IMG/VR virus record: IMGVR_UViG_3300046657_000006
Span: 1-64,000 of that record
Origin: a virus
Length of the DNA: 64,000 nucleotides
Direction: 5' to 3' (one strand)
Below, piece by piece: positions 37,507 through 46,600 of this stretch. Each line of letters starts with the position of its first letter. The stretch's first letter is position 1. The position numbers and the translations under genes were made by a program. The notes beneath the pieces are model-generated. The model was not told where the DNA came from. It saw only the letters and a list, made by a program, of their open reading frames with translations, and ran no database searches.

Positions 37507-38145
37507 ATGACAAGTTTGATACTACTGTCTCAGTGGCAGAGTTCGCAAGTTGAATTTTGGCGTAAGACGATCTTTGAAGGATACGACGTTTCTAGTCAGG
37601 GGCGAATACGCTCTTGGTGGGTAATCGTTGCTAATAAGGGATGGAGCAACGGAGCACGCGGAGAACTGTCCGACTCACCTAGAATTATTCAGGGAGCGGC
37701 TGGCGACAGCTCGGGTTATCCATACCTCAACGTGCGTGGTACGAATCGCGCTTGCCCTAAGATTCATCGCCTTGTCGCAATTGCGTTTATTCCGAACCCC
37801 GAGAATAAGCCGGAGGTTAATCATAAAACCGGAGTCAAGGCGAATAACTGGACTGATAATTTAGAGTGGGCAACACGTCAAGAGAATATCGATCACGCAT
37901 GGAGAATAGGATTACGTGATGACATCATGCCGAGCGGTGAAAGCCATTATGGTTCAAAAATTTCAGATGAGCGTGTCCTTGAAATGCAAAGACTTTATGA
38001 TCAAGGGGTGAAACCGATTCATCTAGCGCCAATGTTCGGTGTTACATTAGCGAACACTTATGACCTAGCAAAAGGTGCTCGCGGTAGAGGAAAAACTTTA
38101 AGGGAGAAATCACATGAGCGGATTGCTAACCTACACAACCGATAA
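37507..38145 (+). CDS. HNH homing endonuclease (NUMOD4/HNH_3 type)
   Basis: 212 residues. Residues about 20-75 resemble the NUMOD4 DNA-binding motif (FEGYDVSSQGRIRSW), 85-130 the HNH_3 core (CPKIHRLVAIAFIPNPENKPEVNHKTGVKANNWTDNLEWATRQENIDHA), and the C-terminus a helix-turn-helix-like segment. Free-standing homing nucleases of this type copy themselves between phages. It sits between terL and the portal, in the same direction as both, with a good ribosome-binding site (AAGGAG). Confidence 0.85.
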   Translation: MTSLILLSQWQSSQVEFWRKTIFEGYDVSSQGRIRSWWVIVANKGWSNGARGELSDSPRIIQGAAGDSSGYPYLNVRGTNRACPKIHRLVAIAFIPNPENKPEVNHKTGVKANNWTDNLEWATRQENIDHAWRIGLRDDIMPSGESHYGSKISDERVLEMQRLYDQGVKPIHLAPMFGVTLANTYDLAKGARGRGKTLREKSHERIANLHNR

Positions 38146-38470
38146 CAGAGAGACAAGTGCCCTCTGTGGATACGCCGCGCTCCAAGCAGGAGTGCAAGGT
38201 TATTTAACGACAGCAGGGATTACTGCTGCGACTTCGGGCCAAGACTTGATCGATCTGGTCAACGCGGCTGTTGTTGCTGCGGGGGCGGAGTCGCCAGCCC
38301 AACGTCTGGCTATTGCAAAAGCAATCCAAGAAGGGATCAATCTTGGCGATTTTTCTGCAACGAGAGTGCAGTCTGCAACCACTCCGTTATCCCTTGCGGA
38401 ATTGACATGGGCCACGCAAAATCCCGCGATCTACAATGGGTTCCTTGGGCCGAATCTCATAACGGGGTAG
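38114..38470 (+). CDS. Hypothetical virion-cluster protein
   Basis: 118 residues, Ala/Thr/Gly-rich (TYTTDNRETSALCGYAALQAG...). Overlaps the homing nuclease gene by 32 bases, which suggests the nuclease was inserted nearby. GGGAGAAAT precedes the ATG. No family recognised. Confidence 0.5.
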   Translation: MSGLLTYTTDNRETSALCGYAALQAGVQGYLTTAGITAATSGQDLIDLVNAAVVAAGAESPAQRLAIAKAIQEGINLGDFSATRVQSATTPLSLAELTWATQNPAIYNGFLGPNLITG

Positions 38471-38472
38471 CC

Positions 38473-38832
38473 ATGCACGATATTACCGAGTTAGCGCGTA
38501 ATGCGTGGAACGCTGCACGCACGGATTCCGCTCCGGTGTTTGATGACTTGGAAGAAAGCTATCGCCAGAGACTCTTGGATCGTGCTCAAAACGTCGCAAC
38601 TTTAGGATACCCAACAAGTGAAGGCGGAATCTTCCAGACGTTTGAGCAGAACGTGATTGAGGTGTTGCAACCTGAGAGATTCCATCCGCTTTCGAAACAA
38701 TTCGCTCAAGTTCCCGAAGAGGTAAAAGAGGAACTAGTTGCCGAAGTAGAGGAAGAGAAGCCCAAGAAGAAAGCGGCACCAAAGACTCCGGTTAAGAAGG
38801 CTGTGAAGGCAGTTAAGAAAGCTAAGAAATGA
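38473..38832 (+). CDS. Small protein with Lys/Pro-rich tail
   Basis: Start at the ATG at 38473, just after the previous stop; the frame is open to 38407. The 119-residue product has a helical N-terminus (MHDITELARNAWNAARTDSAP) and a Lys/Ala/Pro-rich C-terminus (KPKKKAAPKTPVKKAVK) like histone-type or virion DNA-binding tails. The stop overlaps the next ATG. Confidence 0.6.
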   Translation: MHDITELARNAWNAARTDSAPVFDDLEESYRQRLLDRAQNVATLGYPTSEGGIFQTFEQNVIEVLQPERFHPLSKQFAQVPEEVKEELVAEVEEEKPKKKAAPKTPVKKAVKAVKKAKK

Positions 38833-39221
38833 AATTCTTTCGACTCTTAGCAAGAATTCGGTACTGGCGCAATCGGGCACTCAGGGCTGAGACGCGAATT
38901 ATTGAAATCTCTGCTCAGGCCGAAGCAGAACGTTATCGAAACATGAGCAGAGAAGACGCTTTTGCGTCGGCGGCATGTTTGCAAGGTCGAGGGATGGTGG
39001 GGATAGTACCTCGTGACGCTCCGGCTGAAACTCGACGTTCAAGGTTTGTGGAGCAAGTTGACCCGTGGCAAGCGCTTACCAGAATAGAGAAAGACGAGTT
39101 TGAAAAAGAGTGGCTTGTGGATGCGATTACTCATGGCGTTGACCCTCGTAGAGCGCAACAGGATTACTTGAAAGAACTTGCTCGACGTAAACAGTTTAAC
39201 GATGAGCCGACAATCGGCTAA
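38829..39221 (+). CDS. Hypothetical helical protein before the portal
   Basis: 130 residues, very basic and helical (MKFFRLLARIRYWRNRALRAETRIIE) with an acidic C-terminal half. ATGA overlap with the upstream gene. Ends 14 bases before the portal frame. No family recognised. Confidence 0.55.
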   Translation: MKFFRLLARIRYWRNRALRAETRIIEISAQAEAERYRNMSREDAFASAACLQGRGMVGIVPRDAPAETRRSRFVEQVDPWQALTRIEKDEFEKEWLVDAITHGVDPRRAQQDYLKELARRKQFNDEPTIG

Positions 39222-39235
39222 CGTGTGACCCCCTT

Positions 39236-41815
39236 GTGGCAGCTAATTTCACCCAACTCTCAGTTCCCCTCGCACGCAATAGCGCGAACTTCGCGCCAAT
39301 AAAACCTCTTCAAAAGTTACTTCAAGATAAAAAACCCGCTTCTGACGATCAAGCCTCGGAGTTTGAAAAGGCCGTAAGACGTGTTTACCAAGCTCGAATG
39401 AAGTATGAGGAATCTGCGTGGAATGAACTTTACTCAATGGCGCAGTTAGTTGCTTTATTTAGAACTGGCAATCAACTTTTAGTTCGTCGTCCTTATGGCG
39501 TTGGCTATTATGTGCGCCCGATTGCCAATGACGATACTTACCGTCAGACAGCAATGAACATGATGGGTTTTCATTCTCAGATTTGCGAATCGAAAATCAC
39601 CGCCTCAAATCCAAATGTAAACATGCGAGCGGGAGATGATACTCCGCAGTCTATTGCGGCGGCTCAGGCATGTAGACCTGTGGTTGATTGTTATGAGACG
39701 GAGTGGTACACCTCGAAGTTTACGCGTAGGGAAGCTCTGGATTTACTGACGAATGGAATGTTCATTCATATCGTTCGTTGGAATCCTTTTAAGGGTGGGT
39801 GGTCGGTTCAGGAACGCCAAGTTTCTCAAGTCCAAAAGCAGTCTGATGATGGGTACGGAGAGTGCGCGGAATGCTCTTTTGTCGGACGCGCCCAAGACTT
39901 TGACGGCGAAGTTTGCCCAGAGTGTCAAAGTGGGGCAGTGGACGTTAAACCGCCGACAATGATTAACCTGAATCAAATTCGGATGGGTGAGTCTCGGCCA
40001 GTGGGTGAACCGGAATTGATTCGTACTCCGTTTCAAGGATGGAGATGGGACTTATCGAAAGACCTTGAAGAGTCAAGTTGGGCGATCTTCCGTCAAAGAA
40101 TCACTCAGGGTGTTGTGAACTTAATGTTGGGGGACGTAGTTATTCCCGACACGGATAGTTCCAGTGATCGGGGATTAGAGATTCTTCATGCCCTTGCCTA
40201 TGCCGGACAGGCTTTTCAAGGCCAGTCGAACCAGTCAACTTATGGCTATGGCCGCAATACTGATCGCCAACCGACTATGTGTGAGTTTTGGGTGTCGCTT
40301 GAAGATATGGCAGAGATTCAAATTGAAGAATCTGTGACTGTATCGGGGCAGACGATTCCCAAAGGCCGCATGAGTGATTTCTTCAAGGAGCCTGTTTGTA
40401 TTGTTGGTCTTAACGACATGTCGGTAGTCGTAGGAGTGTATGCGAGCGAATCCCACAAACAGCAAGCGATTACAGGTCAGTGGATTATGCAGTCGGATTC
40501 CGGCGCAGGACGAGGCATGGAAGACACTGCCGCCGTGCAGAGAAGATTCAACGCGGTAGACGGCCAGATTTATCAAGGCTTGGCAATGACCGCGACTCCG
40601 GCAATTCTGACAGACTCTCGATTCCTACATGACGATCAGGATGAGTATCTGTTTACTCCCGGCAAGAATGTTGGGATAAACATGAGTCTCTTGCCGCCAA
40701 ATTTAGGACTGAAGGATGCGTTCTTTCTAGGTAATCCGGGAAATGTCAGTCAGCAATATATAAACTACGGTACTCAGTTCCTTCGGCAGATGGCCGATAT
40801 TTCGTCTTTCGCAACCGAGTTTTCGGACGTGTTAAGCATTGATAACCGAACGGCTACCGGAGCGCAGATAAGCAACGCTTTGGCTAATTCACTTTATGGC
40901 CCAATGCTCGCGACTAAAGCCCAAGCAAGAGTAACAATAGCCAAGCGAATCGTAGAGCTTGTAGCGAAGCACGATGCGACTGAAAGATACTTTCCGGGCA
41001 AAGGTAATGCACGGGGAAGAATGGTTTCAGGGCGCGACTTGAAGGGCAAGGTTGTATTTGAGTTAGTTCCTAATTCAGAGCTTCCGGTTACAAGTTTTAG
41101 TCAGCAGACAGATGTAAGGGTGTTCTTTGAATCGTTTGGTGGCGCACCAATAGCAGCGCAGTTAAAGAAGGCTGATCCTGAGTTTTTCCGTGCGACCGCA
41201 GCGCCGTTTAACATCCCTTGGGGTAACGAGAGCGATGACGATATTTCAACGTTGTGCCTCGATAGACTCGAACAAATGAAGCTGAACCTTCAGGCGGGAG
41301 TTTCTGACCCGAAGATGTTGGCTCAGACGATTCAGCCGCCAATTTCGGTTATTGAACCCAAGCACAAAGAGAAGGCGGATTGGTACGCAGATTTTCTCGA
41401 TCTTAAACAAGGCCAAGAGTCTGATATTATTTTGCGCGAGGCTGTGACTGAAGTTTATTGGTTGCACATGAATTACGAAACGCAGAAACAGATTCCGCCG
41501 TCTTTGAATGCTGGCATCGTAGCCGCAGCAGGGCAAGCGCCGATGGCATTGGGCGCGGCGGCGTTACAGCAAGAACAAGCACCGCCTCAAGAGCAAGATG
41601 AGAGCACGCAGATTGAAGCTGACGTGGCTATGTCTCAAGCTGACAATGAAAACGATTTGAAGTTGAAGGCGATGGAGTCGGAAACAGCAATCGCTGTAGC
41701 AAAACAACAAGGGGAGAATCAGCTTGCGGCGACAAAGTTACAGGGTGAGAACCAGAAGGCCGTAGCTAAATTGAAACCCAGGCCTGTAGTAAGACCCGCA
41801 GCAAAGGCAAGCTAA
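39236..41815 (+). CDS. Portal protein (P22-type size) with zinc-ribbon insertion
   Basis: 859 residues. Length, location after terL and the mix of segments, including a long helical C-terminus rich in Gln/Glu, suit a large portal like those of P22-type podophages. A CAEC...CPEC zinc ribbon (C210, C213, C227, C230) is inserted in the first third. The portal forms the twelve-fold ring through which DNA enters and leaves. The GTG start at 39236 has no ribosome-binding site and is the least certain point. The final Lys/Gln-rich tail resembles DNA-contacting barrel ends. Confidence 0.7.
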   Translation: MAANFTQLSVPLARNSANFAPIKPLQKLLQDKKPASDDQASEFEKAVRRVYQARMKYEESAWNELYSMAQLVALFRTGNQLLVRRPYGVGYYVRPIANDDTYRQTAMNMMGFHSQICESKITASNPNVNMRAGDDTPQSIAAAQACRPVVDCYETEWYTSKFTRREALDLLTNGMFIHIVRWNPFKGGWSVQERQVSQVQKQSDDGYGECAECSFVGRAQDFDGEVCPECQSGAVDVKPPTMINLNQIRMGESRPVGEPELIRTPFQGWRWDLSKDLEESSWAIFRQRITQGVVNLMLGDVVIPDTDSSSDRGLEILHALAYAGQAFQGQSNQSTYGYGRNTDRQPTMCEFWVSLEDMAEIQIEESVTVSGQTIPKGRMSDFFKEPVCIVGLNDMSVVVGVYASESHKQQAITGQWIMQSDSGAGRGMEDTAAVQRRFNAVDGQIYQGLAMTATPAILTDSRFLHDDQDEYLFTPGKNVGINMSLLPPNLGLKDAFFLGNPGNVSQQYINYGTQFLRQMADISSFATEFSDVLSIDNRTATGAQISNALANSLYGPMLATKAQARVTIAKRIVELVAKHDATERYFPGKGNARGRMVSGRDLKGKVVFELVPNSELPVTSFSQQTDVRVFFESFGGAPIAAQLKKADPEFFRATAAPFNIPWGNESDDDISTLCLDRLEQMKLNLQAGVSDPKMLAQTIQPPISVIEPKHKEKADWYADFLDLKQGQESDIILREAVTEVYWLHMNYETQKQIPPSLNAGIVAAAGQAPMALGAAALQQEQAPPQEQDESTQIEADVAMSQADNENDLKLKAMESETAIAVAKQQGENQLAATKLQGENQKAVAKLKPRPVVRPAAKAS

Positions 41816-41816
41816 G

Positions 41817-42209
41817 ATGCTCAAGACAAGTCAAAGCGGTAGATGGGAAATACTTTGTTGTTGGTGGTATCTCAAATTGCGGCGTAAGGATGTAAGCGCA
41901 AGTGTGTGGCTATCGCGCAAACGATGGGCATTGGGTTTCGGGAAAGGCGCTTGGCACCTATCTATTTGGAATGCTAGGAAATGGAGTTTCCTTGACTGTG
42001 GAACTAATTACCGAGAAGACGGCATAAGGATAGGAGGGGTTTGCTTTGTGCTGGCGCACGGTTGGTTGCTCGGAAAGCCGTTTGGCGGGGTCGGCTATTC
42101 AGAGTCTGAACCAGAAGACCGATTTTACCGAGTAGATGATTGGGACGTTCCCGGACAGAAGCCGCCTCCGAGCGGAGGGACACTTGAAGACGCGATGGGG
42201 TTTAGCTAA
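41817..42209 (+). CDS. Trp-rich hypothetical virion-cluster protein
   Basis: 130 residues with many tryptophans and arginines in the first half (SGRWEILCCWWYLKLRRKD, WHLSIWNARKWSF) and an acidic, Pro-rich C-terminus. The ATG lies just after the portal stop, and its own stop overlaps the next ATG (TAATG). No family recognised; may be a portal-associated protein. Confidence 0.5.
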   Translation: MLKTSQSGRWEILCCWWYLKLRRKDVSASVWLSRKRWALGFGKGAWHLSIWNARKWSFLDCGTNYREDGIRIGGVCFVLAHGWLLGKPFGGVGYSESEPEDRFYRVDDWDVPGQKPPPSGGTLEDAMGFS

Positions 42210-43666
42210 TGGCATCACTTCGAGACTTATTGCGACGGACTCCCGGATTTGCTGGTGGGAACCTGGAAGACCAACTGACGCAAGCGGCTCAAGCTCAACA
42301 AGGCCAACGACCACAGAGCTTTCGCGAGCTGATGGGTGAGAATAATCCCGATCCGTTTATGCGGAACCCTAACGCGCTACTTGACAACCCAAATCCGCAA
42401 GTTCTTACTCCACAAAACCAGCAAGCAATTACACGCCCGCGAACTGTAACCAGCCCAGCGGCGGCATCTATGCGGGATATGATAACTCGCCAATCTGAAT
42501 CTCCGGTTCAGCGCCCAGACATGAACCCTGAAGCCAATCCTCTTCCGATGCGTCAGATGCAGCCGGAAATGAATCCGCTCCCTATGCGACCGTTTAGCAT
42601 GAATGGGCAGAACGTAGCAGGAGAAGACGCGCCGTTTGGTTCCAGTGGAGAACCGTTTAGCCCCGACAGGCCGCGTCGAACTCAGATGCGAGACTTTATT
42701 GCTGACGATGAAGCATTTTTACGAGACGTAGAACAGCAGCCTCGTAATTGGCGAGATAAAACAGTTGATGCAATCCGTGCTTTGAACACGAATTTTAACG
42801 GCGCGGGTCAAGTTTCCCCGCCAACCAAACGCGAACGAGAACTTGCGAGAGCGCAAAGTACACTAGGCCGCGATGTCACTTTGAGAGACAAGTCCACGGC
42901 AGCGGCAGCGAGAGAAGCGAATATCCTTGCCGCAGAAGAAAGACTCAAGCAAGGCGACAGGCGATTGGATTTAAGCGCCGACACCTTGAAGGCGCGTACT
43001 GAACGATGGAAGACAATGGGACGGAACGAACGTCGCAAAGATGCCCTTGCTATCTACAATTCTGGTGGAGCGAACGACCCTGAAACCCTGAGTGCCATTT
43101 CAGATGCTTTAGACCTTCCGGCTGACTTGAAACCGAAATTCGTCGCGGGTGAGATTGTTGCGCAGCCAGACGCGACGGGCGAAGTGCAGCTAATCAACAA
43201 GCGTGACGGGTCTAAAGTAAGTACGGGTGTAAAGACCTATGAGACAACTAAAGAAGCTGGAAGGGATGCTCGGCAGGAGCGTAGTGCGGTTGCTGCGATG
43301 GCTCGTACAAAAGCTCTAATTGGGGCAGGAATGGCAAAGTTGGGCGATCCATCTGTCATCGAATCTACCGTTCAGGATTTGGAAGATCAAGCGCAAGAGG
43401 CCGATGAGTCGGCAGCGGATTTAACCGAGAAAGGCTTTCCTTCACAGGGAGCGAAAGCAGCAGATAGAGCGGTAAAGTTGAGACAGTCTATTGCAGACCT
43501 GAAAGTAGAAGCAGGGAAGGTTCGCAGTGGTCAGGCTGCTGCTGGAACTGGAGCCCCGAAGTCAGGACGAACCATTGAAGGAGCAATTAGAGCGTTTACT
43601 AAAAGCCAGAAACGTGCTCCTACGCCTGATGAAGTAGCAAAGATGAAGGCCGCGTTAGGTCAATGA
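42209..43666 (+). CDS. Internal virion/ejection-type protein
   Basis: 485 residues. The N-terminal third is Pro/Asn/Met-rich and disordered with repeated motifs (NPEANPLPMRQM, PEMNPLPMRPF), the middle is a charged coiled coil (AREANILAAEERLKQGDRRLD...), and the C-terminus is helical and basic. It precedes the giant peptidase protein, where podophages encode injected internal proteins. Function inferred from position only. Confidence 0.45.
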   Translation: MASLRDLLRRTPGFAGGNLEDQLTQAAQAQQGQRPQSFRELMGENNPDPFMRNPNALLDNPNPQVLTPQNQQAITRPRTVTSPAAASMRDMITRQSESPVQRPDMNPEANPLPMRQMQPEMNPLPMRPFSMNGQNVAGEDAPFGSSGEPFSPDRPRRTQMRDFIADDEAFLRDVEQQPRNWRDKTVDAIRALNTNFNGAGQVSPPTKRERELARAQSTLGRDVTLRDKSTAAAAREANILAAEERLKQGDRRLDLSADTLKARTERWKTMGRNERRKDALAIYNSGGANDPETLSAISDALDLPADLKPKFVAGEIVAQPDATGEVQLINKRDGSKVSTGVKTYETTKEAGRDARQERSAVAAMARTKALIGAGMAKLGDPSVIESTVQDLEDQAQEADESAADLTEKGFPSQGAKAADRAVKLRQSIADLKVEAGKVRSGQAAAGTGAPKSGRTIEGAIRAFTKSQKRAPTPDEVAKMKAALGQ

Positions 43667-43667
43667 G

Positions 43668-46600
43668 ATGGACGAGGACTACGGAGATGTGATTTCTGCC
43701 GCGATGCCTACCCCCGCGCCTAAACTTACCAGAACGGTACGCGGAGCTGAGAAGCTTAAAGGCGTCCAACCCGATCTTGTAAATCATTGGAACAAACTTC
43801 AAGACGAATTCAGTAAGGCTGGCTTAAGCCCTGCGATCAAGTCTGGGTTTCGTACCGCTGAACAGCAAAACTCGCTTCATAGACGAGGCTATCCCACAAA
43901 AGGCAATGATGGGTACGTAAATATCTCCCCCCATCAAGAGGGGCGAGCGTTAGACATTTCTTTCTCTGCCGCCCAAAAACCCAAAGGCCGAGAGATTATC
44001 GCTGCGTATGCTAAGGCTAATGGTCTTCATGTTCCTTCTGATGAGCCGTGGCATCTAGCGATTCCGAAAGCACTAAAAGCACAACAAGATGACTATGCCG
44101 ATGTGATTGGCGCAGCGGTTCCGAGGGCTAAAACTGAATCTACAGCAACAGCGGATTCTTACGATGAGGTGGTAGCGGCTGCTGCGCCAAAGGGAAAACA
44201 GCCGTCGATTACTACCGCTTTAGATAAACTTACGGCAGACGTTACTAATCGCACGTCAAATATTAAAGCTCCCCGTCCTGCACATGAAGGCCAACCGCGT
44301 GCATCTACCGTGAACTTATCTTCAGATGAACTGCGCGTGATGAAGGGCGAGCAGCCTGTTGATCGTCAAGCCTACTCGCGACAGCAGGACGCGCAGGCGC
44401 GATTGAGCCGCATGCGGGATGAATCGTACCGTGAAAGACAAGCAAGAGAAGCGAAGGACATTGCGTGGCGTAAAGCGAACCAGCCCGAAATTGATCGGCA
44501 GACTGAATTGTACAAGCAAGACATTCGCAAGTCTGGTGGTAATGCTGTTCGATGGCTGACAGAGTTAGGTAAAAAGGGCGCTGGGCAAATGCTCGAAGTT
44601 TGGCCCGGCGACACGGCGAGAATTCACAGTGAGGCGGCAATACGCGCAGCCGAAGAAGAGGGAGCAAGTAGATCGCAACTATCTAAGGGCATACAAAATA
44701 TTGGCGCTGGTTTTATCGGTTCTGCTCCTGAACTTGGCGCAATGGCGTTAGGTATCCCTGCTCCTGCGGTGTTTGCTGGTGGCGGTGCAATCCGTTCCAA
44801 GTCAAGTGACCCGCTGGAAGTTGCCAATGTTGCCGAACACGGCGGGGCAACTGGATTGGCATACGAGATTCCCGGCGTTGGTGAGGGAGTGAAGAAGGTT
44901 CTCAGTGGCAGTGCCGCCACAGGGTTAGGCACGGCAGCGATTGATTTGGCATCGGGGGCGACCCCAAAGGAAGCCTTGATTAGCGGCGCGACTAACGCCC
45001 TTATGCGTGGTGTACCCGAAGCCGCAAGGATGCTCAAACATGGTGTCCCTGAACGCCCTGAAACCATAAGCGCCCAATTAGAACAGCGTGGTTATTCTTT
45101 AGTCCCTGAAGGAACTCCAAAACCGTCCATTCCGCGAGGCTTCAGAACAGAAAAGACACAAGATGGAGTTGTGTACTTCGATCCAAAAAGAATCAGCCGC
45201 GAAGAAATCAGAAACACTCCCACGCAAGAACTGCTTGGCCATTTAGAACCAAAATCGGAATCAACTACTGAAACCGTGGTAGCTAGAACTCCCGAAGGTA
45301 CAGAGATTCAGTCTTCAGCCGTTTCGCCCGAGAATGTAGAGAAACAAGCTGAAGTGATGCAGGAACAGTATCCCGCTGCCAAGATAGAAACAGGCGGCAA
45401 TGACCTTGCTGAAAAAGTGATTGCGGAGCGCGTTGAACCACAGAGGTTCCAACATCTTCAGTTTGGCGAAGTGGAGGCTCTACCTGATCAAGTTGGCGCG
45501 GGAAATGGCAGACTGAAAGTTGCTGAAGTTGCGAATCCCGAGAAGGTTCATTACGTCAAAAAGGCAGACTTACGTGGTCGCGGAAATGAAAGAATGGTTC
45601 CGCTGAAAACAGAACCTCAGAACATATCAACCGCGCCGCCGTTAAAACCTGAAACCGCTGCCGAGAATGCGGCGCGAATAGAAGACGCCAAGTCTCAACT
45701 TTCAGAACTCTCCCAAAAGAGAGGAGAAACGATTGAAACCCCCGTAGCCCCCAATAAATCCATTGACGCTGCGGATACTTCCGTGGAGGGGTTGGGGGCA
45801 ACCTCTCCATCTACTACTGCCGCTAAGAAGGCGAGCATGGCGGCTGATCGGGCAGAATTGGATTTGCCTGAACTTCCCCCTGCCGAACGTCGAAGTTGGC
45901 AAGAATCGCTCGACAAAGCGAAGGAAAAGGGCACACAGAACGCGGGTGTATTGGCCGATGAAGTTCTAAAGAGGCCGCGAGCGTTGAACGATACAGAGAC
46001 GGCGCAATTAGTTCTTCGCGCCCAAGAGGTAAAAAATGAACATAGCAGAGTAATGAAGGAAATCGGAGCCGCGAAGGACATTGAAACCATTCAAGCGAAA
46101 CGAGCGGAAGCGGAAGCACTTGAAGGGGAATTCGATAAACTAACTCAAGCGACAAAAGCATCCGGCACTGAAAAAGGCCGCAATCTGGCAAGCCAGAAAC
46201 TCACAATCAACCAAGACTTTGATTTAGTGAGCATGGTTCAGCGTGCCAAAGCCGCGAGAGGGCGAGAGCTGAGACCCGAAGAACGCGCCAAAATTGAGAC
46301 TCAGGCAAAACAGATTGAAGAATTGACTGCGAAACTTGCCGAAGCAGAAGACCGCGTCAAAGCTACGAGTCTGCAAAAAGAAATTGACAAGGTGGTTCGC
46401 CGTGGTCGCAGAGCAGAAACGAAAGCGACTCTTGATGATGAATTCGCAGATTTAAGAGCCCAATTCGCTCAAGCGCGAGCAGAAGCGCCAAGAGTGCAAG
46501 CGTCCGGTTTGGCGGGGTTAGACCCTGAAGGGAAACTAACAGTCTTGATCGGCAAGATGGCGCGGAACCGAGTGAAGGCGGGAACGGTTCAGGCTGAAGC

